NCBI GenBank assembly: GCA_914767715.1
Contig: OU612072.1
Span: 498,001-562,000 of the forward strand
Source of the DNA: Membranipora membranacea
Lineage: Eukaryota > Bryozoa > Gymnolaemata > Cheilostomatida > Membraniporidae
Length of the DNA: 64,000 bases
Direction of reading: 5' to 3'
Part shown: positions 24,870 through 34,478 of the stretch, in pieces
How the letters are laid out: each line of letters begins with the position of its first letter
Position numbering within the stretch: position 1 is the stretch's first letter
Made by a program: the position numbers and the translations under genes
The notes under the pieces: model-generated
What the model saw: the letters and a program-made list of their open reading frames with translations, nothing else
The model's database searches: none
What the model was told of the DNA's origin: nothing

Positions 24870-25215
24870 AACATCAGTCAATTCATCCTCTGCAATTAGA
24901 TGGTATTGAAATTGTACTATGTGATAATGTTAAGTACCTGTGAGTTTAAATTGATAAAAATATATCCTTTTGAGTCTCATGTTGATAAATTTGTTACTAT
25001 AGCCTCTCAGAGGATGCATATTGCAAAAAAAACCTTTTGTCACACTAGTACCAAACTTCTCCCATCAATGTAATTTAAAAGTTTTATTATTTCTATTCTC
25101 ATATACTGTCTGCCTATTTTGTATACTTCCCTTTATGCTAAAGACAAAAAACGTCTGAGAAAGTTTTTCAAAGATGCTAAACATCTAAATATTCAAAACA
25201 TAAGCAACCTTGATG
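24870..25215 (+). pseudogene. LINE RT C-terminal fragment
   Basis: In plus-strand frames broken by stops, the sequence reads LDGIEIVLCDNVKYL, FESHVDKFVTIASQRMHIAK and ISILIYCLPILYTSLYAKDK, then LRKFFKDAKHLNI. This is the order of motifs after the RT palm in CR1/jockey-like LINEs. In-frame stops occur after VKYL and after LLPSM. A GC-rich block of unknown origin follows at 25275-25330. Confidence 0.7.
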
Positions 25216-27135
25216 CAGTGGTGTCCCAGAGAAAATGTTCTTACCCCAACTGTAAAATATACTGACATTTTGAGGGCGCGTAGCGCTCGAACCGAGGCCG
25301 CGCAGCAGCGCAGCCATAACAGCTGGGGGGTTTGGGTATACTCGGATCAGATGAAATTAAGATCATCGTCAATGTTTGATGTGAACAATTAGTAAACAAT
25401 TTTGTAAACTTGTTCGGCGGTTTTGGTGTACTCACCACCAGTCCTTCCTTGAGTATAATTATACTTACCGCTCTCATAAGAAGGTACGAATGTTTCTCAT
25501 CAAAGTACTTGACTTTTGGTGCCCACACAGCCGGCCTATATGACAATAAGTAAATAATGTAATAAAACTCAATGTCCAATGTGTTTGATATACTATTTTA
25601 TTGCAAGTAAAGACTTTATAGGACTTCCAAAAACAAGGGCACACAACTCGAAACAATTTCCATAATTTCTCATATCTCTCAGCTGAAGCACTAGGTTTTT
25701 TACAATTCTTTCTGAAGTCAGCAGACCTGTGAGACAGAAGCTAGATCTTTACATAAGGATCTGGCTTAAACTGCCTCTCAGGAGGGCCGACTAGGGAGAT
25801 AAACATCAAGTTATCTATGTTGGACACAGTAAGGGAGTTCCTTAGATCAGTACAAATAACGTTCATTGTAGAGAACCCTCTCTCACAATCTGCACTCGTC
25901 GCTGGCAGTGTATCGATGACAGTCTTCAGTCTGCTGAGCTCTGCTGGCATGATAATCGGATCATCAATATAATCTCTAAAGGCTTCTCTTGATTCCATCT
26001 CTTGCAATCGAGTATATCAATCTCCTCCAGCATTGCCAAAAAATCTCCACCATCATCTGTTTGCCCTACATTTCTGTATACTCTGGAATTTAAGTTGGCA
26101 ATTAGTGCTTGTAGGAGAGCTGATTTGTTTATTTGCTGCCTCCTGCTTGATGTGAGCCGCACACCCTTGAACTTGTCTTCAGAATCTTCGAAGATCTTAT
26201 AGTACTCCCCCATCCTTCCTGACTTTTGGTTTTCCAGTATTCTGATTGTCCTCTGGACCATCTTGTATGCTGTAGTCAGGATGCTGTATTCATTTTGTAG
26301 GGCTTTAGATAGCTCTCACACTGCTTGCAGTGCATCCAACATAATAGCGAGATTTTTGACGAAATGAGTAGACTCCAGCTGTGCTTGAATTCCTGCAAAA
26401 GTTGCCTTGTGCTTCTGTGACCTGGCAGTATCAGAATTAACAGCGAACTCATACAGTGCAGGGTAGCTTCGCCACACAGCATACAACTCCTGTAGCTTGA
26501 TGCCACCCATCGGACATCTAATACCTTGCCGATCTTTAGTGCCTCTGCATGTACAGACTGTGCACACTCTTCCAGCTCTCGCTGTGCTTTGGAACTCTGA
26601 CTGAATATAGCATATAGCTTTTCCAGTAATGACTTGGGGTGATTAACCTGCGACACAGAGTCCACATCAACTCCAATGGCCAGCTCAATTCTATGACACA
26701 TACAGTGCCATAGAAATATGTTTGGAAACATATCTTGCAGCTGGGTCAGTACCCCCTTCTTCTTCCCTAGCATAACTGATGCTCCATCAGAGCAGGCACC
26801 TATCAGATTTTCTTTTAAAAAATCATGGTCAAATCCATGACCTGTCAAATATTCCAACAGAGACTTCCAGCTCTACTAGAGATACTGGAAAGGCAAAGCA
26901 ACCATTCTCTCCATCAAAAGGCCATGCTATTCTAATGTATTTCACCATACAAGCCTTACGGCTCACTGTTGTGGTTTCGTCGATCATAACACTGATCTTC
27001 TGAGATCTCTGTTTAATCAATGCACATAGGTTCTTCTTCATTTCAGTTGATATGCAATCTATCATTGCCGTCGTAACCTGCCAAGAGTGCTGACACTTAC
27101 CCAGGTTGGTGCCATTCGCCTCTTGGAGTTCACAC

Positions 27136-27342
27136 TATTAAGTTTGTGTGTTGGTGATGTTTTACGATATTTCATTGGGAGCATCTAGCAGAGGCATCTT
27201 ACTCGTAGCATGGTTTATATAGAAAGGAAATAGCCACTGCATTGTGGTCATTATAAAAGAACAATAGAATCTGACATCATGTCCTGTGATGTCTGTTAGC
27301 AGATTAATTAACTGTCATCGTTGAGGCATGGCATATATAACA
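27136..27342 (-). repeat. 3' LTR of the Gypsy element
   Basis: 207 bp, matching 30764-30970 with about ten substitutions and no indels. In element orientation it begins TGTTATATATGCCATGCC and ends ACTTAATA. A purine-rich tract (AAAGGGAAGG) lies just upstream of it in element orientation, at 27343-27360, as expected of a polypurine tract. Confidence 0.9.
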
Positions 27343-27726
27343 TTGCCTTCCCTTTAAGAGGGCGGTTTGCTTATTCGAGCTGAACGTCTCAGAGGTTTGA
27401 GTACGTTGTCTCTGCGTTGTAACCATCGGACTAGTACTGGGTGTAAGGCTTGTATCTGTATCAGTGCTCGAACCATCAGCTGTACCGTCAGCATCTGAGG
27501 ACCTCTGGGGCAAAGTGGTTGCTGCTTTTAGACCGTCTTCGCTGAAGGTATCCTGATATAGATCTTGTCTTGTTACATTAGAATTATGGGGTTGGCTTAA
27601 ATCATCATAGTCACAATCATCAATGTGTGTACCAGCAGAAACTAAATGATTCAAATGACAATACCGAACTCTAGAACCAATCCTGACTAGATACCTGAGC
27701 GTTTTATTACAGTGCCAAAAAACCAC
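27304..27726 (-). pseudogene. Displaced C-terminal end of Gypsy pol
   Basis: The frame starts in the shifted continuation of the integrase (LRYLVRIGSRVRYCHLNHL), then becomes acidic and Ser/Thr-rich (SSDADGTADGSSTDTDTSL), and ends inside the 3' LTR. One base gained or lost near 27715 separates it from the main integrase frame. Confidence 0.65.
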
Positions 27727-29189
27727 TTGTCTCGACCAATCATGTTCCTGACCTTGACAGAATTTCCGACTTTAAACTCACGAGACTTGGAATTACTACC
27801 ATCGACATAACTACGATCCTGAGACTTATCAACATCTGCTAGCAGACTGGGTTTCATGAGAGTAAATAAAGTGCGTAGTTGTCTGCACATTAACAGTTCA
27901 CATGGAGCACGACCTGCTGTAGCATGATTGGTGGTATATCCTAACAGAAACCTCAACAGTGCTAAATTCCTATCCCTAGAACTACCTTTCACTTTCTTGA
28001 GAAAACTCTTAGCTGTCTGCACACAACGCTCTGCTTGACCATTTGATGCAGCATGATATGGAAGTGAATATTTGTGAACTATTCCATTAGACTTGAGAAA
28101 TCCCTCAAACTCTCCGGATGTTAATGACTTAGCATTATCTGTATACAATATTACACATAACCCATGTGTTGAGAATAATTGTCTTAGCGAAAGGACAGCC
28201 TTAGAGCTAGTAATACTGCTCATGGGCGCTACATGTAACCATTTGCTATAACTATCGAGAACAATCAAATAATTCTGACCATCATATTCAGAGAAATCAG
28301 CATGAAACCTGAACCATGGCTTGTTCTCAAACTGAAACCGATACCAAGTTTTGGGTGGTGAATTACCAACCCTTTGACATTCAAAACATTCTTTCGCTAT
28401 AGTCTCTATAGTACTATCAACATTTGGAAACCAGAAATAACTACGAGCCACTGATTTCATTCTGACAACACCAGCGTGATCCTGGTGTAACTCTGACATA
28501 ACTCTATCGATAAGACAATAGGGTAGGAAAACTCTACAACCATACAATATACATCCTTTGTCAACTGCGAGATCACCGAGCTTACGGAGGTATGGGTCTA
28601 ACTCTACATCTGATACATGTTTAGGCCAACCGAATTTCACAAAGTCTCGAACCCTACTGAGAATAGGACATCTACGAGTTTCATGAGCTATTTCATCAGC
28701 AGTCACTGGGAGATTATCAACTATTGAGAAATAATTTACTTCCATCTCAAAACTTTCATTAGGACTGAGTGGAGCTCTCGACAGATAATCAACATGACAT
28801 AAGTCAGAACCTTTGCGATATTCTACTGTATAGTTGTACTCGTTTAGAATGAGTTTCCATCTGTGCAGTCGAGAGAGGGCAACACCAGACTCTAGCTTAG
28901 CATTAGGGCCGAAAACTATCTGAAGTGCACTGTGATCTGTGATGAGTATGAATTTGTTGCCAATCAGATACTTTGCAAACTTCTTCAGTCCAAACATGAT
29001 GCTGAGAGCTTCTCTGTGTGTCTGAGCGTAGTTTGATTCTGCATTTGAGAGTGTTCTCAAGGCATAGGCTATCGGTGTTTCAGATCCATCTTCTTCTCTA
29101 TGTGAGATTATAGCTCCAACACTTGCATCACACGCCATCACTAGCTGTTTTCTAGGGTCAAATCTGGTGAGTAGTGTTTGGGTGCACAA
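27687..29189 (-). CDS. pol: Gypsy RNase H and integrase
   Basis: An open frame of 500 codons. The first ~130 residues are RNase H-like (ACDASVGAI, EALSIMFGLKKF, ITDHSAL). Then comes the integrase: an HHCC zinc domain (HQDHAG ... CFECQRVG), the catalytic core with D, D and E in HADFSEYDG, LYTDNAKS and NGQAERCVQ, and a C-terminal KVGNSVKVRN domain. The catalytic residues are present. The frame ends in a frameshift: the rest of the C-terminal domain (YLVRIGSRVRYCHLNHL) continues in the frame 27726-27304. Confidence 0.85.
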   Translation of the reverse strand: MCTQTLLTRFDPRKQLVMACDASVGAIISHREEDGSETPIAYALRTLSNAESNYAQTHREALSIMFGLKKFAKYLIGNKFILITDHSALQIVFGPNAKLESGVALSRLHRWKLILNEYNYTVEYRKGSDLCHVDYLSRAPLSPNESFEMEVNYFSIVDNLPVTADEIAHETRRCPILSRVRDFVKFGWPKHVSDVELDPYLRKLGDLAVDKGCILYGCRVFLPYCLIDRVMSELHQDHAGVVRMKSVARSYFWFPNVDSTIETIAKECFECQRVGNSPPKTWYRFQFENKPWFRFHADFSEYDGQNYLIVLDSYSKWLHVAPMSSITSSKAVLSLRQLFSTHGLCVILYTDNAKSLTSGEFEGFLKSNGIVHKYSLPYHAASNGQAERCVQTAKSFLKKVKGSSRDRNLALLRFLLGYTTNHATAGRAPCELLMCRQLRTLFTLMKPSLLADVDKSQDRSYVDGSNSKSREFKVGNSVKVRNMIGRDKWFFGTVIKRSGI

Positions 29190-29257
29190 CTTTTTCTTCA
29201 GATTGTTGAATGCTTGTTGGCACTCATCCGTCCAAACGAAGTCAACTCCATCACGCG

Positions 29258-29925
29258 TTAGATTATGTAACGGCTCGAATTGGTAGCGACTTGTTCAATG
29301 AACTTTCCATAGTAGTTGATCATTCCCATGAACTGCTGCATGTCTTGGACTTTTTTAGGAGTCTTAGCTTCTTTTATAGCTTTTACTCTGTCTTCATTGG
29401 GTGCTATGCCAGATTTACTGAGAACATGACCAAGATATGGAACCGACAACTGCAAGAACGAACTTTTGTGTTTATTCACTGTGATACCATGTTTTTCAAG
29501 CCGATCAAAAACTTCATCTAGCGTTTTCAAGTGCTCATGATCATTAGGACCTGTTACAAGAAAACCATCGATATAACAACATGTGTTAGAAATACCTGAC
29601 AAAATCTGATCTAGGACTTTCTGAAACTGCATACTTGCTACTTTCACATCAAACGGCAACCTGGTAGGCACTAATAACCCTTTAGGAGTATTCATTGTGA
29701 GAATTTTCTGAGAGCTTTTGTCTAGCTTTAGCTGTGTGTAGGCAGATTCGAGGTCAATCTTAGAGAATTTTTCTCCTTTCATCATTGTGAAGGGATCATT
29801 TGGCAGCGGTAGTGGGCAAACAGTGTCTTCAATAGCCTTGTTAACAGAAAATGGAGTAGTCGGCGCATACTCTTAAATTTTTGCCTTGATCCTTGGGTAC
29901 ACATACGAGTGGTGAGGCCCATTTA
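29258..29925 (-). pseudogene. pol: Truncated Gypsy reverse transcriptase with altered active site
   Basis: The frame 29785-29258 has KIDLESAYTQLKLD, the palm motif region CYIDGFLVTG and LGHVLSKSGIAP. The catalytic pair at the palm tip, normally two aspartates, reads D-G. Upstream, 29925-29786 still shows a WASPLV block and a VCADYS block, but a frameshift separates it from the main frame. Protease and the RT N-terminus are missing between the zinc knuckle and this block. Inactive as read. Confidence 0.8.
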
Positions 29926-30171
29926 CTCTTTTGAACATTTAGAACATTTGCTACATATCATGTGTTTATTTGGACAGCGGTCAGCCTTGTGGGGACCAGC
30001 ACAGCGTGTACATTTCATGCGCGTTTCTCTATAAATTATCATTAGTTTTTTTACGACTCATTCTATTCACTCCAGTATTAAAGCTGCTTGCTGCTGGTTT
30101 GCTTTTGTCTGAGCTAGGGTGCTTTTGTGCCACATCCATTGTCATGGCTATAGATTTCGCATTAATCCATG

Positions 30172-30708
30172 TTAGTGCATCTCTTTCAACAATGCCTCAC
30201 GAATGCGATTATTGCTAACATGCAGGCCACAAATCAGTTTATTATGGAGACGATTGTATAAAGCGTTACCTGTACCGAACCATGCATTTATGCTGAGTTT
30301 TGATATGGCTACAATATAATCTGAAAGGGATTCATTAGGCAATTGATGTCTCATGTCAAACCTAAGCGATTCCGACACCGCATTGACTCCAGCTCTAAAA
30401 TGTTCATCTAGTAATGTAACAAGAGCATCAAACGTGGATTCCTCTACTTCGTTTGGGACACTCAAGCTTTTAAGCAAGTCCAGAGTTTCATTACCTATCA
30501 CAGCCAAAAGAATGTTTTTCTTTTTAGCATCCTCATTTACCTCGTTGGCCTGAAGCCAAGAATTTAATCTCAGTTTATATGTGGGCCATTTATCTTTACA
30601 ATCATATTCCGGTACCTTACCTATTGACATGTTGTAGCAGGTTCTCTGAGGCTCTCTATCTTCAGTGTATAATTTTGCCAGAAATGTGCCTTCTATACCA
30701 TCTTCCAT
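30172..30708 (-). CDS. gag: Gag-like capsid frame of the Gypsy element
   Basis: Open for 178 codons. It shows the helical capsid pattern of animal Ty3/Gypsy gag: WPTYKLRLNSWLQAN, then FDALVTLLDEHF, FDMRHQLPNESLSDYIVAI and LHNKLICGL. A CCHC zinc knuckle in another short segment (29971-30012; C-x2-C-x4-H-x4-C) follows after a break. This packages element RNA in intact relatives. Here the downstream frame is interrupted. Confidence 0.75.
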   Translation of the reverse strand: MEDGIEGTFLAKLYTEDREPQRTCYNMSIGKVPEYDCKDKWPTYKLRLNSWLQANEVNEDAKKKNILLAVIGNETLDLLKSLSVPNEVEESTFDALVTLLDEHFRAGVNAVSESLRFDMRHQLPNESLSDYIVAISKLSINAWFGTGNALYNRLHNKLICGLHVSNNRIREALLKEMH

Positions 30709-30763
30709 CTACTGTGTGCCTCCCTCAAAGTATGAGTAATCTTTCACCAGCCTGTGTCGCCAT

Positions 30764-30970
30764 TATTAAGTTTGTGTGTTGGTGATGTTTTACGATATTT
30801 TATTGGGAGCATCTAGCAGAGGCATCTTACTGGTAGCATGGTGTACATAGAAAGGAAATAGCCACTGCATTGTGGTTATTATGAAAGAACAATAGAATCT
30901 GACATCACGTCCTGTGATGTCTGTTAGCAGACTAATTGACTGTCATCGTTAAGGCATGGCATATATAACA
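30764..30970 (-). repeat. 5' LTR of the Gypsy element
   Basis: 207 bp, partner of 27136-27342. One base after its end in element orientation comes TGGCGACACAGGCTGG (30762 downward), a plausible tRNA primer-binding site because it starts TGG. I cannot assign the primer tRNA. Confidence 0.9.
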
Positions 30971-32539
30971 CACACATTTCAGCATATGAAACATATGGCC
31001 TATTGTGTTTAGCGATGGCATGAGCTGTGCGCATAAGACGACTTGTTGTTTCCTGTATGGCCTTCTGTTGCTGTAAGAATGTATGCTCTAGTTTCTTCTG
31101 AGATGCTTCCTGCATTATGTCCTCTGCATATGTGTGGGAGTTTGATTTCTTGTGGTCGAAGATTTTACGACGCAAGGAAGTTTTTCTTTTCTGGGGATCA
31201 CCTTCACTGGGGGCTATACCGGTAGTTGACCAATGATTTCGTATGTAAATCCCTTTGGCTCTCTCAGCTTTTTGACTGCCCACTTTGGTGCATACAGAGC
31301 AAAGCAAATTACCTTTTGAGTTTGATGTAAGCCAAGGATAGGTATCCCTCTTATTCCTCCAATCTTCTGCAGGATACACTTCCGGCCTGATTGACTCTCC
31401 CTAACAGAATGAGAAAAATATTAGTTAGATTCATGAGTCTTACTCCTCTCGATGTACTGAGCCTTTAAAAAAAGGTCTTACCACTGGAGTGAAACGAAGA
31501 GTCCGAATAAATATGATAAAAGCGTGTAAGGCTTGTGGCTATCCTGATCATGTTCAGCTATGTGTTCTATGTTTGTGTACCTTAGGCTACTGACCATGCA
31601 GATATTTACAGTCTACAGTTTTCCATGTTACTAGGCATAAACATAAAGCATAACGTTTTCAGATTAAGAAATTATTGAGAAACATGTAGAATCAAAGATT
31701 ACCATTACTACTTGAGTAGCATCTGATGTAGTGGGCCCACTGCCATCGGAATCCTCCTCCTCTGTATTCTGGTTATAGTCATCGCCATCACTATCGTTGA
31801 GTCTAAAAATTAATATATTTCCTATTATGTTGATTTCAGAGAGAAAATCCTACTTCGGCCTATTGATTATTTGATATGCAGGCCTACTTAGCCCTGTAGA
31901 AAAGATGATGAGCCATACTGGACCAAGGAATTTCAGTTCATTTCATTTGAAAATCCTTGACTGGACCAATGACATGCTTTAAATAGCTATATATGTATAG
32001 AGACTGCCCATGCATGCCCTACACTACAGGCTAATAGTTGGATTATGGATATAACTATCGACTATGTTTTCATGCTGATCGGGCCACTAGATGTATATTT
32101 ACTTACATTTCAACCATACGGTCAACGAGTGCACAGGTTTTTGTTGAAGTTGAAGGAGCTTCTTCATTTACATCATCAGTTCTATAAAACATAATAATGT
32201 TTACATCTTTACATGCATGCATAACACTGTATCAACTAAATGAGAAGGGTGATATCAGACTGCTTCATAAGGTCAGATTTGTTTATATAAGCAGTACCGT
32301 CTACATTTACAGGAGACAGGTTTTGCTCTGACTATAAAAACTTAAATGATGCTGTACCTGAAAAATGATATCATGTAGCGAGCCTAGTCTTGTTGGCTCT
32401 TTTTATAATCCCCGTGCATCTATGTACTCTGGGCCTGGCCGAGCATATGGACAATATAGTTACTTACCCAGGAAGCAGCGGCTCAACTGTGGCATCATCA
32501 GCCGGATCATCAGCAACAGCTGTCTTCGCTCTAAGAACA

Positions 32540-34470
32540 TAAGTATCAATTGTGGATTCAATTAATATGTGCAATAAATAACGCTGCAGCACAGGAAGCT
32601 CATCAGTATCTTCAAACACTAACTAATGGACTACTATATATCAAAGCCTGTCAGTCATGTCAAGATGACAGACCACACCACAGAACACAGACTCCTTGCA
32701 TTGGAAGGATGACTGGAAGAATATTAGACTAGACTGACCAATTATCCTGTGAGACAGTCTTCCTCCCTTTTTGCCATGATGATAACATTGACAATAATGA
32801 TTATGATTGGTGATCCCAAAGCAAAGCCTCAGTAAGTGTAGTGTTTCACTGTCCTTGGGCCAACAGTTTTCCTTTCTCAGCCTCATTATAAATGGAAATG
32901 GATATTGTTGTATGTTCAGCCAGGGAAGATTGTGTAAGTAAACACATACCCCATCATGGAATAGAGATGAATACTAACCTTTAAAGAACCTAAATAAACC
33001 CTGTTGTTTCTTCTCCATATTTCATGGGGAATGAATGAATGTATGAAAGAGAAAAAATCTTTCTTTACATATAAATATAACCTTGACCTAGCCTCAGTCT
33101 CTAAGATTCATATCATAAAAATATAGATAGGTCTTGATCAGTGCTCAGCAGAACTTTAATTTTGTTGGAAAACCCAGGCTATACAGTGCCTTTACCACAA
33201 TAGGTACCTACTCACTACTGTACTTCCTTAATAACCGTTGTAGTGACGGTCAGGAGCTTGTCAGCTGCACAAAGTGACCACAAAAATGATGATACAAAAA
33301 TGAATAATAAACAAATTTTCTTACCCCAACGAACACCACTGATAGGATTACAGATAATCAAACTAAAAACCTGTTACTACATTACATAAATGATAATGAA
33401 CATTATTATAAATGGCTTTTTACCAAAGCTACCATCAGGAAGATAAAGGACAATAAAATACAGGTCTTCTTGGGGGAAAGACAGCTTTTTACACACCATG
33501 ATTTTTGACCCTCACTAATATTTTTTTAAAACCCAATCAATCAATCGATCGATCGGTCGGTCGGTCGGTCGGTCGGTCAATCAATCAATCAATCAATCAA
33601 TACTATATATTAAATAAACTAGAAATGCCAGATCATAGATGCCACAAAACTCCAGGGGTGTATATTTTAAGAAATGATAGGTAAATAAAATTTGGCTTCA
33701 ACGGGATGTGAACTCAGGCCTCTTGCACAAAGCCATCCAATACAGGTGTATAAATTTAGTGATGTAACTGGTGTTATCTGTATTAATTACCACACTGAAA
33801 CCACCAAGAGGCTCCATCCGGATTCACTGTGGTCAGTGAAACCACGATGAGCATCACCACACATTCATCATAGACAGTGGCTGCACAATATAAGTTGTTT
33901 GTGAGCTGTCTCTAGTTTTCTCGCTGGACCTTGGGCTATCCATTGCATAATCCCCCTCATGCATTGATCCATCAATCATCATGGACTCAAGAGCAAGTCT
34001 TTTTCTTGCTTGTTTGATTTTATGTGCACTACAGTAATTTGCATTATTAGTTTGTATACTCATATGATTCAGCAGTCATATGATCAATCAATCAATTTAA
34101 CACTGTTTGAATCAATAATACAATTTAAAAAGGTGAGGATTTCATCATCTGTGTAGGTTGCTGGTGCCATGATTTGAAGATACATTTTGATGAAGTACCT
34201 CGTCAACATAAAAACCTTAAATTGAATCGAAACATTTATAGTGGGTATTTCCATGAAGGCAACAATGCACAGAAGCCTGTCACTTCGGATTCAAAATTTG
34301 CAGTGACCAATTTGCCCACATGAACGCATCGGCCCATTTGCATTTTGCGTAGTGATGACAAATTTGAAGTCCTTCACATCATGTTAAGCTTTCAATTAGA
34401 TGCTGCTCTAAATTGGGCAGTCATAATGTATATAGTTTCAAAGATGGGTGAGCTATTTGTGAGCGATACT
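32540..34470. other. Gene-free stretch with one possible exon
   Basis: Mostly non-coding. The minus-strand frame 34063-33854 (HKIKQARKRLALESMM) is charged and could be an upstream exon of the hAT-derived gene, but no convincing splice pair was found. A weak reverse-strand B-box-like site lies near 33700. Confidence 0.3.
33538..33602. repeat. Composite tetranucleotide repeat (CAAT / CGAT / CGGT)
   Basis: CAAT repeats pass through GATC and GGTC variants and return to CAAT, all in the same 4-base register (AATCGATCGATCGGTCGGTC ...). The symmetry suggests stepwise mutation inside one tract. Confidence 0.9.
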
Positions 34471-34478
34471 GATACCGA

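Larger units (their letters stand above)
27136..30970 (-). mobile_element. Ty3/Gypsy LTR retrotransposon, internally deleted
   Basis: Two 207-bp LTRs (27136-27342 and 30764-30970) enclose, on the minus strand, a gag-like frame, a zinc knuckle, a damaged RT, and RNase H with integrase. CACAC lies directly outside both ends (27131-27135 and 30971-30975), a 5-bp target duplication. The LTRs start TGTTATATATG in element orientation. Protease and the first part of RT are missing, and pol is frameshifted near the RT start and near 27720. By eye the LTRs differ at about 10 of 207 positions, so the insertion is not recent. It interrupts the hAT-derived gene. Confidence 0.9.
25741..32530 (-). pseudogene. 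hAT-transposase-derived gene (KIAA1586-like), split by a Gypsy element
   Basis: Small acidic 5' exons: 32530-32468, 32181-32107 and 31802-31703 (NTEEEDSDGSG), then a long exon from 31400. Their phases fit (2, 2, 2, 0). The long exon opens with a TTF/BED-like zinc finger (YPWLTSNSKGNLLCSVCTK ... HKKSNSH). The core follows beyond the Gypsy insertion, from 27130 downward: VMIDETTTVS, LIGACSDGASVMLG, LWHCMCHRIELA, DVRWVASSYRS, then the hAT dimerisation end (LPATSADCERGFSTMN, NIDNLMFISL). Frameshifts occur near 26855, 26500 and 26000, and a TAG at 25741 falls where related proteins continue (LWKLF follows in frame). Vertebrate KIAA1586 is a hAT-derived SUMO ligase. Here the locus is non-functional as read. 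Confidence 0.75.

Noticed and set aside
33690-33740. Reverse-strand tRNA-like or SINE sequence
   Set aside because: Only a degenerate B-box-like GAGTTCACATCCC is visible, with no A box.
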